A DNA stretch of 64,000 nt from Mycolicibacterium chubuense NBB4. GTDB taxonomy: Bacteria; Actinomycetota; Actinomycetes; Mycobacteriales; Mycobacteriaceae. Each line of letters opens with the position of its first letter. Positions within the stretch are counted from its first letter, which is position 1. Below, in pieces: positions 1 to 9,402 of the stretch. Where the stretch lies: contig NC_018022.1 of the NCBI RefSeq assembly GCF_000266905.1, positions 434,001-498,000 of the forward strand. The letters run 5' to 3'. Under the pieces are notes generated by a model that saw only the letters and a list, made by a program, of their open reading frames with translations, was not told where the DNA came from and made no database searches. The position numbers and the translations under genes are program-made.

Positions 1-34
1 CTACCGGTCGGCTATCGACTGAACATCGCGCACG

Positions 35-1222
<1,188 letters not shown>

Positions 1223-1235
1223 TCCTGCCCCCGCA

Positions 1236-1610
1236 CCCAAACCATTAATCGGCTGCACGTCGTACTCACTAGACTGAGCCCCGGCGGCTTCTCAGGCACT
1301 CTGACCGCCCAACGAGCCGCCAGCCTGCTGTCCTCAATACGTCCCCGCGACCCCGCCGCGAAGGCATTCCGCGCCTTAGCCGTCGATCTGGTCAGCCAGA
1401 TACGCCACCTCGACCGCCGCATTGCCAAGGCCTCCACCGACATCGAATCCGCGGTCACCGACTGCAACACCACCCTGACCGAGCTGCATGGCATCGGAAC
1501 AATCTCAGCTGCCAAGATCCTCAGTCACGTCGGATCCATCCTCAGATTCCCCACCGCGGCGACCTTCGCCACCTACACCGGAACCGCACCAATCGAAGTG
1601 TCTTCCGGCG
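1236..1610 (+). mobile_element. IS110-family transposase fragment
   Basis: The reading frame from about 1236 to 1610 matches the middle and C-terminal part of IS110-type (DEDD) transposases: an NRLHVVL-type start of the helical linker, then the helix-hairpin-helix block TELHGIGTISAAKILSHVG and the TYTGTAPIEVSSG stretch of the Transposase_20 domain. The N-terminal DEDD catalytic half and the very C-terminus are missing, so it cannot transpose. It sits exactly between the P450 pseudogene and a TetR remnant that has lost its N-terminus, which suggests insertion or deletion here removed both 5' ends. Confidence 0.75.
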
Positions 1611-1643
1611 CTGGCGTCCGCATTCGAGCATCTGTTGCCTTAA

Positions 1644-2042
1644 GTCATTGCGCCGCCGGCCACCGGGGACTTGCGTGATGGGCTCATTGAGTTGGTTGAA
1701 CGGCAGGCCGCGCTGATCGATGAGGCGCCGCTGTACTTGACGACGTTGTCCTGGTTGTCGCTTGGACCCGGTGATCCCGACAGCGACCGGCACAAGCCGC
1801 TGGCCGGCCTGAGCGCGCGTGTCGTCGAGCAGTACCGGCAACCTTTCGACGAGCTACTGGCGGGGCCGCAGGCTCGCGCCGAACTCGACGATTTCGACAT
1901 CAATCCGGCCATCATTCAACTGGTCGGGCCGATCGTTTTCGCCAAGCTGACCGGGATGAAAGTGCTCACTCGGACAGATCGTGTCCGGATCGTCGACGAC
2001 TTTTTGCTGGCCCACCGACTCAGAAGCACAGGCCCGGAGTAA
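1644..2042 (+). pseudogene. TetR-family regulator, C-terminal remnant
   Basis: An open frame with no N-terminal DNA-binding domain begins right after the IS110 scrap; an in-frame stop at 1641-1643 closes it upstream. The 130 or so residues (RDGLIELVERQAALIDEAP onward, ending LLAHRLRSTGPE) are helical and read like the ligand-binding C-terminal domain of a TetR repressor, including a PIVFAKLTG helix typical of such domains. A TTG at 1671 could start translation but would give only the effector half. It lies 133 bp upstream of an MFS exporter on the same strand, the usual place for a TetR efflux regulator, so it probably once controlled that pump. Confidence 0.65.
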
Positions 2043-2175
2043 TCGGGGCGGCTGCGTCGCTAAGCCGCAGATCGTCTCGCCCCGTCTCGTCGGAAGCAAC
2101 CGGCGGGGCCGCGACTCACGTAAGCTACTGGTAGTAGCGTAGCGAAACTGCCCGTACCGGTTTGTCTGGGGTGTC

Positions 2176-3852
2176 ATGTCAAACACCGATGCGTCACGCC
2201 CTTTGCGGTCGCTGTCGCGGGGTCAGCAGTGGACGCTGGCGGTGTCGTGCCTAGGGGTGGCGTTGGTCATCGGGTCGATGGCCGCCCTGTATACGTCGTT
2301 GTCGGATATCGCCGCCGACACGGGCGCCAGCCAGAGGCAGCTGACCTGGGTCGTCGATGGATACACCCTGGCGATGGCGTGCCTGGTGTTACCAGCGGGC
2401 GCGGTCGGTGACCGCTACGGGCGGCGCGCGGTGCTGATCGGTGGCTTGGTGGTGTTTTCCGCGGCGTCGGCGGTGCCGCTGGTCGTCCCGGATCCGGCCT
2501 GGTTGATCGGCGCTCGCGCGGCCGCCGGTGTTGGTGCCGCGTTTGTGATGCCCTCGACCCTGTCGATCATGACCGCCGAATTTCCCGCCCACCAGCGCCC
2601 CCGTGCCGTGGCGATTTGGGCCGGCGTGGCCGGTTCGGGAGCGATCTTGGGCATCCTAGGCTCGGGGCTGCTGCTGCAATTTTGGTCATGGCAGTCGATC
2701 TTCGTCGGGCTGACCGCCGCGGGAGTGGTGTTGCTGATCGCTGCGGCCACGGTCTCCGAGTCACTTGAATACGCCCATCCCGAGATGGATTATGTCGGCT
2801 CGCTTGCCGTCGCCGTGGTGATCGGCCTGATCGTCATCGCGCTCACCGAGGCGCCCCGCCGCGGCTGGACAGACCCGCTGGTCCTGGGTCTTTTCGCGGT
2901 CGGCGCGGTGGCTTCAGCGGTTTTCGTGGTCGTGGAGTTGCGCCGCGCGCATCCGCTGCTGGACCTGCGGTTGTTCGCCGATCGTGGTTTCGGCAGCGGC
3001 ACGCTGTCGATCACGTTGCAGTTCCTGGTCCTGTTCGGTGTGTTTTACCTGTTGATCCAGTACCTGCAGCTCATCGTGGGCTACAAACCGTTGGGTTCGG
3101 CGTTGGCGCTGACGCCCGTGGTCGTCCCCATCGTGGGCATCTCGCTGCTGGCACCCTGGCTGGCCGAGCGGTTGGGCCTGCGCGTGCTGACCATGCCCGG
3201 CATGCTCGCGATCGCCGCGGGAATTTTTCTGGCCAGCCGCCTGCAGGTCGAGTCGAGCTACACCGATTTCTTGTGGGCGCTGCTGATCATGGGCACCGGG
3301 CTGGGGATATGCATGGCCCCGGCGACGGCCGCGATCGTTGCCGCCACACCGGTGGAGAAGCACGGGGTGGCAGCAGCCGTCAATGACGCCGCGCGTGAAG
3401 TCGGCGCGGCCGTCGGCATCGCCATCGCCGGCAGTGTGTTGGCCGCCGGCTACACCGACCGGATCACGCCGGCGCTGCCCGGGCTGCCCGGCCCGGCGCG
3501 AGGACCGTTCTCCGACTCCCTGGCCGCCGCGCTGCAGGCCGGCGAGAAGTCCGGACCCGCGCGCGAACAACTCGCCACGATTGCCAAATCGGCGTTCATG
3601 CACGGTTACGGGCATGCCGGTGTGGTCTTGTCCGGGATCACCGTGGCCAGTGCGCTCATCTTGGCGATCGGGGCTCCCGGGCGCCGCGACGCGACGCTCG
3701 ACGGCGCCGAAAACCGTGGCGACAACCCACTTTCCGGGACCACCGCACGACCACACAGCCACACCGGCCATGACATGCCCGATGACCACGACGAGCCGAC
3801 GTCGGGTTACCAACAGGTGGAAAGGATGGAAAGGTTCGACGACTCACCATGA
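2176..3852 (+). CDS. MFS drug-efflux transporter, DHA2 (EmrB/QacA) family
   Basis: This 558-residue membrane protein is an H+-coupled exporter of the 14-helix DHA2 class, expected in the cytoplasmic membrane. The first helix starts near residue 20. The stretch WVVDGYTLAMACLVLPAG (58-75) followed by the MFS motif A GDRYGRR (78-84) is diagnostic, and a motif-C-like glycine-rich helix (GSGAILGILGSG) follows around 155. About 14 hydrophobic segments are visible and the length is normal. The tail after the last helix is unusual: a His/Asp-rich stretch with HSHTGHDMPDDHDEP near residues 526-540 could bind metal. The gene overlaps the next one by ATGA and is flanked by two dead TetR genes, so it is probably no longer controlled by its own repressor. 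Substrate is not predictable. Confidence 0.92.
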   Translation: MSNTDASRPLRSLSRGQQWTLAVSCLGVALVIGSMAALYTSLSDIAADTGASQRQLTWVVDGYTLAMACLVLPAGAVGDRYGRRAVLIGGLVVFSAASAVPLVVPDPAWLIGARAAAGVGAAFVMPSTLSIMTAEFPAHQRPRAVAIWAGVAGSGAILGILGSGLLLQFWSWQSIFVGLTAAGVVLLIAAATVSESLEYAHPEMDYVGSLAVAVVIGLIVIALTEAPRRGWTDPLVLGLFAVGAVASAVFVVVELRRAHPLLDLRLFADRGFGSGTLSITLQFLVLFGVFYLLIQYLQLIVGYKPLGSALALTPVVVPIVGISLLAPWLAERLGLRVLTMPGMLAIAAGIFLASRLQVESSYTDFLWALLIMGTGLGICMAPATAAIVAATPVEKHGVAAAVNDAAREVGAAVGIAIAGSVLAAGYTDRITPALPGLPGPARGPFSDSLAAALQAGEKSGPAREQLATIAKSAFMHGYGHAGVVLSGITVASALILAIGAPGRRDATLDGAENRGDNPLSGTTARPHSHTGHDMPDDHDEPTSGYQQVERMERFDDSP

Positions 3853-4382
3853 CGACACCGATGCCAGGGCAGCCGCAGCCGGTGACGCTGCCGTCGCATA
3901 CCGCGACGTGCATGGGGTGCGGCCCGGACAATCCCCACGGGCTGCACCTGAGGGTCTACCGCAGCGGCGATCAGGTCTACAGCGACGTGACCTTCGACGA
4001 GCGCCACATCGGTGCAACGGGTTTGGCCCATGGCGGCGCGGTGGCGGCTGCCTGCGACGACCTGCTGGGGTTCACCCTGTGGATTGCCGGCACTCCCGCG
4101 GTGACGCGCAGCCTCACTGTCGAGTATCTACGGCCGGTGCCGTTGCATCAGCCCCACCGCATCGTCGCACACATCGTCTCGCGAGATGGCCGCGCCCTCA
4201 ACGTCATTGGCACCGGAACAGGCAGCGATGGGGTCACCCGGTTCACCGCCAGCGCGGTGTTCATCACGGTCGGCACCGATCACTTCGCCGCCCACGGCGA
4301 TGTGGCCGGTTTCGGTGACCTGCTCGAGCAGTTCTCCCGCAGCAGCGGCTCCCGGCCCGACTCGTACGACCCACTATCGTGA
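3849..4382 (+). CDS. PaaI/THEM4-type hot-dog acyl-CoA thioesterase
   Basis: A 177-residue protein with one hot-dog fold domain. The N-terminus holds a Cys-x2-Cys motif (CMGCGPDNPHGL, 21-32), common in the Actinobacterial PaaI/THEM4-like thioesterases. The core has GLAHGGAVAAACDD (58-71), the helix with the HGG turn and acidic residue expected for thioester hydrolysis, then LTVEYLRPVPL for the edge strand. It would hydrolyse an acyl-CoA in the cytoplasm. Its ATG overlaps the stop of the MFS gene (ATGA) and its own stop overlaps the GTG of a decayed TetR (GTGA), so the three were one operon. The acyl substrate is unknown. Confidence 0.82.
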   Translation: MTTPMPGQPQPVTLPSHTATCMGCGPDNPHGLHLRVYRSGDQVYSDVTFDERHIGATGLAHGGAVAAACDDLLGFTLWIAGTPAVTRSLTVEYLRPVPLHQPHRIVAHIVSRDGRALNVIGTGTGSDGVTRFTASAVFITVGTDHFAAHGDVAGFGDLLEQFSRSSGSRPDSYDPLS

Positions 4383-4672
4383 CCGTCTTCGGTACCCGCC
4401 TGCACCTCAAACGGCAACAGCCGGGCCGGATTCGGCGCCCGACCTGGCACACACGGCCGACAACTCCACGCTCGCGCGCGTCGACACGTCGCCGCGAGGC
4501 GATTCTGGATGCGGCGCTGACCGTGGCCGCGGCCGGTGGCTAAGAGGCCGTCCAGGTTCGGGCGGTCGCCGAGCGCAGCCGCTACCACGAACAGCGGCGC
4601 GCCGGGGTGCCCGCCGATCAATCGGCCACCTACGCCACCGCCAGCATCGGGCGGGTCATTCTCGCCGCAGTG
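4379..4672 (+). pseudogene. TetR-family regulator, nonsense-mutated and internally deleted
   Basis: A GTG at 4379 overlaps the thioesterase stop. The frame gives a basic N-terminus and then a TetR helix 1, RRREAILDAALTVAAAGG, before a TAA at 4541-4543, exactly where TetR proteins carry a tyrosine or phenylalanine (GGY/F). Past the stop the same frame continues EAVQVRAVAER, the start of the helix-turn-helix, but the recognition helix is gone. A short C-terminal-like stretch with SIGRVILAA follows before IS3 DNA. The gene is dead through a stop codon plus a deletion. It was presumably the third gene of the MFS/thioesterase operon. Confidence 0.72.
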
Positions 4673-4712
4673 GCCACCGTCGCATTCGCTTTCCTGTCAA
4701 TGGTATTCGCCA

Positions 4713-4949
4713 AACCCCGTCACGCGCACCCTCGTCGACCTGATGCTGACGGATCCAGTTGCGCTGGGTTTCCGCGGTCATGCCCAGCCGCTTGGACACC
4801 GCGGTGATTGCCGCCCACTCGCTCGGATAGTCCTCGCGGTGATCCAGCACCAGACGCACAGCCCTGGCTCGGGTCTCCGGGTCGTACTTACTCCCCACGA
4901 TATGCACCTTCCCAAGAGCAGAGGTGCGCATCAAACGCGGGAGGCTTCA
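4713..4949 (-). mobile_element. IS3-family left-end fragment with truncated OrfA
   Basis: The minus-strand frame from a GTG at 4898 reads an IS3 (IS3/IS1137-like) OrfA: KYDPETRARAVRLVLDH, then the helix-turn-helix with EWAAITAVSKRLGMTAET and NWIRQHQVDEGARDGV, after which the match stops at about 4713. Upstream lies the terminal repeat, whose outer bases (minus strand TGAAGCCTCCCG) end at 4949. OrfB is absent here. The matching right end of the same IS type lies at 6741, facing this one. Confidence 0.8.
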
Positions 4950-5673
4950 AACCACGCCTACTGCGGCTGCAACTGGACAGGCAGACATCGGCTGTGGCTG
5001 GGAAGTGCGTTCGGTGACGCTCAGGTGCACGCCGAGCAATCGGGGCACATGGTCGCGTTCGACCCGCTACTCGATCTGCGGAGCGCGAACAAGCTATGAC
5101 GCGGTGCGTAGCAGGATTGTGCGACAAGCGCTTCGAACATCAGGCCGTCTATCGAGTGACGCTCACCTGTCACTGCACCGTCCACTACTGCGTCAGGGCG
5201 TTCGTGGCCGCGGTGAAGCGCATCAATCACCGTTGCCCGACGTGCCGACAGCCAGAAGCCACCGTGGCCTCATACGCGCTGCTGAGAGGACGCTAAGGGA
5301 GACCACGCACAACGTCCATCGCTACGCATCCAATAGATGTCGGTGCCGCGTGTCTACGATCATGCAATTCCGATTTGTATGAATGTCACGACATGGCGAG
5401 TGGGATTGCATATTCGCGAGAATCTCAGCGCTTCCCGAGTCCATAGCGTGTCGTAGCAGACCGGAGGAATGACTCACGTAATTCCTGTCGCCCGTGGGCG
5501 ATCGGATGCAGCCGCCGCCGCAGCGCCGCCGCAGCGGCCGGTGCACCGCCTCCGCCTCCACAATGGCGGCACCCGGCCAGCACCTTGTCCACGACAGCCC
5601 CTCAGCGAACGCCGGAACCAGTTCGATGCCACTGGAAAGCCTCTCTATCGTTCCGAAAGGCGAGAGGGGTCAA
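4950..5673. other. 724 bp without a confident gene; small Cys-rich ORF at 5096-5296 (+)
   Basis: No family was recognised in this stretch. The only ORF with any character is 5096-5296 on the plus strand, 66 residues with eight cysteines (CVAGLCDKRF, TCHCTVHYC, CPTCR). The CPTC pair could suggest a zinc ribbon, but spacing is irregular and no ribosome-binding site is visible, so I do not call it a gene. The segment lies between two IS3 ends that face each other and downstream of the Phd-like gene. I looked for a PIN/VapC or RelE-type toxin here and saw none. Confidence 0.4.
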
Positions 5674-6186
5674 CTACGACGGCTCGAAGAGGTCGTCCGT
5701 TGCGGTCACGATTCGAGCTACCAACCTGCCGCGACGGGAAACCTCGACGGTCTCACCTGCCGCAACCCGTTTAAAGTAGTGCCCTCCGCGGGTTCGCAGT
5801 TCGGTGAGTCCGATCCGACCGCCAGCGTCGCGTGACTCGCACTTCGTCGGATTACAACTGGCCTCAGCGGAGGCCGCTACCGCCACAATCCTGGCCACCG
5901 ACCGGCCGCGCCACACGATTGCGAGCGACTGGCCTGCCGCAACCCGATCGAAGCAGCGGCCTGCGCGAGTACGCAGATCATCGAGCGAAACTGTTCGGTC
6001 GGAAGCCTGGTTTAGCCCGACCGGCTTGCCGTCGGATGGTACATCCGGAACCGCTGTAACTGGCTCGATCCGAGCCACCAACTGACCACGACGAATTATA
6101 TCAAGCGACTCCCCGAACGTTACCCGCTCAAGATAACCGCATGTGTCGCTGCGAAGTTGACCAAGACCAATCGCTTCGGCCATGGC
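5674..6186 (-). CDS. Orphan protein of three tandem Phd/YefM-like units
   Basis: From the ATG at 6186 the protein has about 170 residues and three copies of one unit, at about 5-41, 65-102 and 123-160. Each copy reads I/V-x-L-x-x-L-R-[ST]-x(5-6)-[FL]-x-R-V-x-x-G-[EQ]-[ST]-[LV]-x-[IV]-x-R-R/G-x-x-V-A-R-I (for example RVAAGETVEVSRRGRLVARI). That is the N-terminal DNA-binding half of Phd/YefM antitoxins, where the domain normally occurs once. Linkers are about 20-25 residues. The frame continues upstream to a TTG at 6384, but that extension does not look coding and lacks a clear ribosome site, so I chose 6186. There is no recognisable toxin on either side. It could be a multi-site repressor or a decayed antitoxin fusion; the frame is intact, which favours function. 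Confidence 0.6.
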   Translation of the reverse strand, partial: AMAEAIGLGQLRSDTCGYLERVTFGESLDIIRRGQLVARIEPVTAVPDVPSDGKPVGLNQASDRTVSLDDLRTRAGRCFDRVAAGQSLAIVWRGRSVARIVAVAASAEASCNPTKCESRDAGGRIGLTELRTRGGHYFKRVAAGETVEVSRRGRLVARIVTATDDLFEPS

Positions 6187-6503
6187 GATATAGTGCCCAT
6201 ATGTGAGCTTCGAGTCAACGTGGCGCGTTGAAGCCCTTCCGCGTTCGTGGTAGTAAGTTGTGAGAAATGCCCACTGGGCGAGGTGAGGTGAGCCCGTCGT
6301 AGTGGTCCAGTCGTTGTGGGACTCTGGTGCCCGGTCTGCGGCAAGGAAGAATCGACAATGACATGGCACGGTTGCGTCCACCAAGGTGGTGTACGAGTCG
6401 GGCTTGATCAGGATGTCCGGCGTGTCGTAGCCGAATGATTGAAGGTCATCGCGTGATTCTTCGAGAGACCGACCAAAGTCACTCGAGCAAAGGAATCGAC
6501 GCG
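6187..6503. other. 317-bp intergenic gap
   Basis: This gap lies between the divergent Phd-like gene (minus) and the IS256 fragment (plus). The right part should hold the left end of the IS256 copy, because the transposase start at 6504 normally lies about 50-100 bp inside the element, but I could not define its terminal repeat. Nothing else was recognised. Confidence 0.4.
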
Positions 6504-6740
6504 ATGACCACCGCCCACGATATCGACTGGCCCGCCGTGCTGGCCGATCGACTCACCACCACCAGCCCCGACGTCCTGCGCGAGCTGCTGGCCACGTTCA
6601 TCCACACCCTGATGGGCGCCGAAGCCGACGCGCTGTGCGGCGCCGGCTACGGCCCGCGCAGCAGCGAGCGGACCAACTCCCGCAATGGCTATCGGCACCG
6701 CCAGTTCGACACCCGCGCAGGCAGCCTGGACCTGGCGATC
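6504..6740 (+). mobile_element. IS256-family transposase, N-terminal fragment
   Basis: From the ATG at 6504 the frame reads a mutator-type (IS256) transposase N-terminus: MTTAHDIDWPAVLADRL, then LATFIHTLMGAEADALCGAGYG and SERTNSRNGYRHRQFDTRAGSLDLAI. The open match ends exactly at 6740, where the IS3 end (TGAAGCCTCCCG) begins, so IS3 inserted into this IS256 gene and the rest has been lost. About 79 of the usual 400 or so residues remain and the DDE domain is absent. Confidence 0.88.
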
Positions 6741-7490
6741 TGAAGCCTCCCGGGTTTCATGCACCCTCGGGGTTCTGTGAGCCGGCCGGTTGGTCGGTCA
6801 CGAGTTCGGAATAGTAGCGGGCCTCGGCTTCGGCGGGTGGGATGCGTCCGAGTCGATGCATGAGGCGCTGTTGGTTGAACCAGGCGACATAGTCGGCGGT
6901 GAGGTACTCGACATCGCCCAGGGTGTGCAGCGGGCCGCGGCGAAACGGAGAATCCGCTCGGATGCATTCGTTCTTGTAGAGCCCGATGGTGGTCTCGGCC
7001 AACGCGTTGTCATACGCATCCCCGACACTGCCGACCGACGGGCGCAATCCCGAAAGGCTAAGTGTTTCACCGAATCTCACGCTCGTGTACTGCGATCCTG
7101 CGTCGCTGTGATGGATGCCGTCCTCGATCGGGTGGCCCTGACGACGGCGGAGCGCGGCGGCCTGGCGGATCGCGGACTCGACGAAACGGGTGTGTTTGGA
7201 GCCCGAGGCTTCCCAGCCCACAATCGACCCGGCGTAGGCGTCGATGACGAACGCCACGTAGACGAGGATCCCGGTCACCAACTTCACGTAGGTGAAGTCG
7301 GCCACCAGCAGCGTGTTGGGAGCAGTCACACCGAACTGTCGGTCCACCAGATCCGGTGGCCGCACCGCGGCCGGGTCCGCGATGGTGGTGCGGACCTTCT
7401 GCTGGCGCCGGACGCCCTGCCAGCCATTGGCCCGCATCAGCCGTTCCACGGTGGACTTGGCCACCGGGATGGCCTCACGTTGCACAACCG
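6741..7490 (-). mobile_element. IS3-family right-end fragment with OrfB (N-terminally truncated)
   Basis: The minus-strand frame ends at a stop at 6757 and reads an IS3 OrfB integrase from AIPVAKSTVERLMRANGW to the C-terminus LVTDQPAGSQNPEGA. The rve catalytic domain is complete: D in VADFTYV, D in HHSDAGSQY and E in ALAETTIGLYKNE. The N-terminal HTH_21 part is missing, because the similarity stops at about 7485 although the frame stays open to 7674. The terminal repeat starts at 6741. OrfA is not adjacent, so this copy is inactive. It is distinct from the IS3 copy at 23.4-24.7 kb. Confidence 0.87.
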
Positions 7491-7786
7491 TGGACCAACA
7501 ACACGGGTACAGATCAACTGGACCACCAAACGGGTCCCCCTCAGAGGGGCTGTGTCGAAATCGGTCTGGTGTTACGGCTGCTTGTGTCGAATTTACTTTC
7601 GGCCTGCGGTCGCTGAGGGAAAGTCTGGAAGGAGATGGATTAGGTGCCGTCCGCCCATCAGTGGCGCGACGCACTGACGGCGTAGACGAATAAGATCATC
7701 CCAGCACTGCCACCCACCCTGGGATTGTCGGAACACCGGCGGATCTAAACTTGGTCTGACAGCCCTATATCACTTGGCGACCGTAC
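7491..7786. other. 296-bp gap downstream of the mce operon
   Basis: No gene was recognised between the truncated IS3 OrfB and the end of the mce operon. The part next to the IS (7500-7680) reads open on the minus strand but does not match OrfB and is probably scrap DNA at an IS deletion junction. The part near 7700 carries the hairpin listed separately. Confidence 0.45.
7698..7725 (-). terminator. Candidate terminator hairpin after the mce/mam operon
   Basis: ATCCCAG (7698-7704) and CTGGGAT (7719-7725) form a perfect 7-bp stem with a 14-nt loop, about 60 nt past the last mam stop codon at 7787. No U-run follows on the minus strand, which is common in mycobacteria. The position is right, but the structure is modest. 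Confidence 0.35.
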
Positions 7787-8854
7787 TTATTGCTGCGGTG
7801 TGAGGTCCAGCTTGGTCATGGCGTTCATGCCCGTGATCAACCAGTCGGCGTCGTGACGCTCCATCGTCAGGCGATACGACAGATAACGCAGCGACGGAAC
7901 GTTCTTGCTGACCGGACTCGTGGACACCGAGTTGGTGTACACCAGCGCCATTGCCTCAGACAGACCCAGCGATTCGACGGCAGTGCCCATCACCTGCGTG
8001 GTGTTGGTGACCTGCGCCTGCCTGTTCGGCTCAACGATCGCGTCGATGTAACGGCGGTATTCCGTGGCGAACTCACCGGCTAGGTACTGCGACGAGCGGT
8101 CCGGCAGCGACGCCATGTCGTCCGGGGTGTAAGTCCACAGTGTGGTGATCGCGTCCGCGGCGGTCCGCGCGATGTCCAGCTTGGTGTCCACCGCGGCACG
8201 GTCCGACAGATATGGCTGCAGCGTGGCTCCGGCGAACGCGCCGGCGGCGACGAACAACATCGATGCGACCGCGGCGGTGATCAGCAGGTGCTTGCCCGCG
8301 GGCCGGGCCGAGACGAGCACGAACGGCTCGGGTTCGGGTTCGACGTCCGGTTCGGCTTCACCGTTAAGTCGCGCCGAGTCGTCTTGATGCGCCCGGTCGT
8401 CCGGTTGCGCCGAGTCATCAGGTTGCGGGTCGGGCGCCTCGTCCATCTCGGTGGGCGGTTTGTCCTCCGCCCGCGGCTGGGCGGCGGCAACGTCCGGATC
8501 CTTCGTTGTTCGGCGCGTCTTTCCGGTCGGGACGCGGCGCTCTGGCGCAGCCTCCACCGGATCCTCCGCGACGCTGTCGTCGGTCGCTTCAGACACACCG
8601 GGCGTCGACCGGCGCCATGGCCGGCGCCAGTGACGCCGAGACGCCAGTGCACCGGTTGCGTCCGGTTCCCCGCTCTCCTGGCCCACCGGTTCGTCTGTGT
8701 CCTCGCCGGTCGCCCCTTTGGCAGGCGCTTTTTCGGCCGTGGCCTCCGGCTCGGTGACCGCGTCTTCAACGTGCTTCCTCGTCAACGCAGGCCGGTGCCC
8801 GCGACGGCCTGCCGCCTGCTGCTCGGTCGAGCCGACAGCGGACTCCGTGGTCAG
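7787..8854 (-). CDS. Mce-associated membrane protein (Mam1D-like position)
   Basis: Last gene of the mce operon. The long N-terminal half is acidic and Ala/Pro/Asp/Glu-rich with low-complexity runs (PDPQPDDSAQPDD, EPDVEPEPEPF). One membrane helix follows (LLITAAVASMLFVAAGAFAGA), then a periplasmic-side domain of about 160 residues (YLSDRAAVDTKLDIARTAADA to the C-terminal LTPQQ) typical of Mam proteins that stabilise Mce complexes. The start is uncertain: the frame has no ATG or GTG near the previous gene. A CTG at 8854 overlaps the preceding TGA (CTGA), echoing the GTGA overlaps just upstream; a TTG at 8785 is the alternative. The frame stays open upstream to 9331 only as a shadow of the previous gene. 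Confidence 0.82.
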   Translation of the reverse strand: MTTESAVGSTEQQAAGRRGHRPALTRKHVEDAVTEPEATAEKAPAKGATGEDTDEPVGQESGEPDATGALASRRHWRRPWRRSTPGVSEATDDSVAEDPVEAAPERRVPTGKTRRTTKDPDVAAAQPRAEDKPPTEMDEAPDPQPDDSAQPDDRAHQDDSARLNGEAEPDVEPEPEPFVLVSARPAGKHLLITAAVASMLFVAAGAFAGATLQPYLSDRAAVDTKLDIARTAADAITTLWTYTPDDMASLPDRSSQYLAGEFATEYRRYIDAIVEPNRQAQVTNTTQVMGTAVESLGLSEAMALVYTNSVSTSPVSKNVPSLRYLSYRLTMERHDADWLITGMNAMTKLDLTPQQ

Positions 8855-9402
8855 ATCACCTGAATCAGCTGGGAGATCTTCCACTGCTGTCCTTCCTGAA
8901 TCGCCGTTACCACCCAACGGTTTCCGCTCTCGATCGTCGACTTGCCATCGGGGGTCTTCGCGGTCGTCTTCGTCGCCACTAGGACGTCGGCGCTGCCGTT
9001 GTCGTTCCAGCGCTGCACGCCTGCCTCGACCACGGTGCCCTGAGTGGGTTCCGCCCGCGCGACCTGAATGACGATCTCGTTCATCTTCTCGCGGAACATC
9101 TTCGCGAAGTCGCCGGTCCCCTGCGCCAGCACCCGGTCGGCGTAGGCGTTCGCGTTGAACGGATCCAACGTGGTGTAGGCGGTCATGAATCCGTGCACGT
9201 AGTTCAACGCGGCGGCGTCGCGGAGTTGGGCGCGGCGGTCGGTTTCGTGGGACACCAGCATCAGAGCGCTGGCCGTGATGGCGGCAGGGAGCAGGAGACC
9301 GGCCACGGACGAGACGATCGCCAGTCCCCACCGACGCGGCGGTGTGGGCTCGACGGTGAAGTAGTCGCGTTCGTCGGCGTAGGTCCTGCGGCGCGGGCTC
9401 AC
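8851..9402 (-). CDS. Mce-associated membrane protein (Mam1C-like position)
   Basis: A 183-residue protein with a charged cytoplasmic N-terminus (MSPRRRTYADERDYF), one membrane helix at about 27-50 (LAIVSSVAGLLLPAAITASALM) and an extracytoplasmic domain with YVHGFMTAYTTLDPFNANAYADRVLAQGTG. That YxxxF-DP-NA-YADRVL pattern is shared with mycobacterial Mce-associated proteins. The GTG start at 9402 overlaps the stop of the upstream gene (GTGA). In M. tuberculosis mce1 the equivalent slot is Rv0177. Proteins of this group are thought to help assemble or stabilise the Mce transporter; no catalytic motif is visible. Confidence 0.87.
   Translation of the reverse strand: MSPRRRTYADERDYFTVEPTPPRRWGLAIVSSVAGLLLPAAITASALMLVSHETDRRAQLRDAAALNYVHGFMTAYTTLDPFNANAYADRVLAQGTGDFAKMFREKMNEIVIQVARAEPTQGTVVEAGVQRWNDNGSADVLVATKTTAKTPDGKSTIESGNRWVVTAIQEGQQWKISQLIQVI

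Noticed and set aside
2914..3813. 299-codon minus-strand frame inside the MFS gene
   Set aside because: Gln/Arg/His-rich antisense shadow.
5096..5296. Cys-rich 66-residue protein as a zinc-finger gene
   Set aside because: Cysteine spacing is irregular, there is no ribosome site or homologue I recognise, and the segment is IS-flanked scrap DNA.
8855..9331. N-terminal extension of the last mam gene up to 9331
   Set aside because: It is the opposite-phase shadow of the mam gene at 8851-9402 and has an Arg/Gly/Pro-rich composition unlike Mam proteins.
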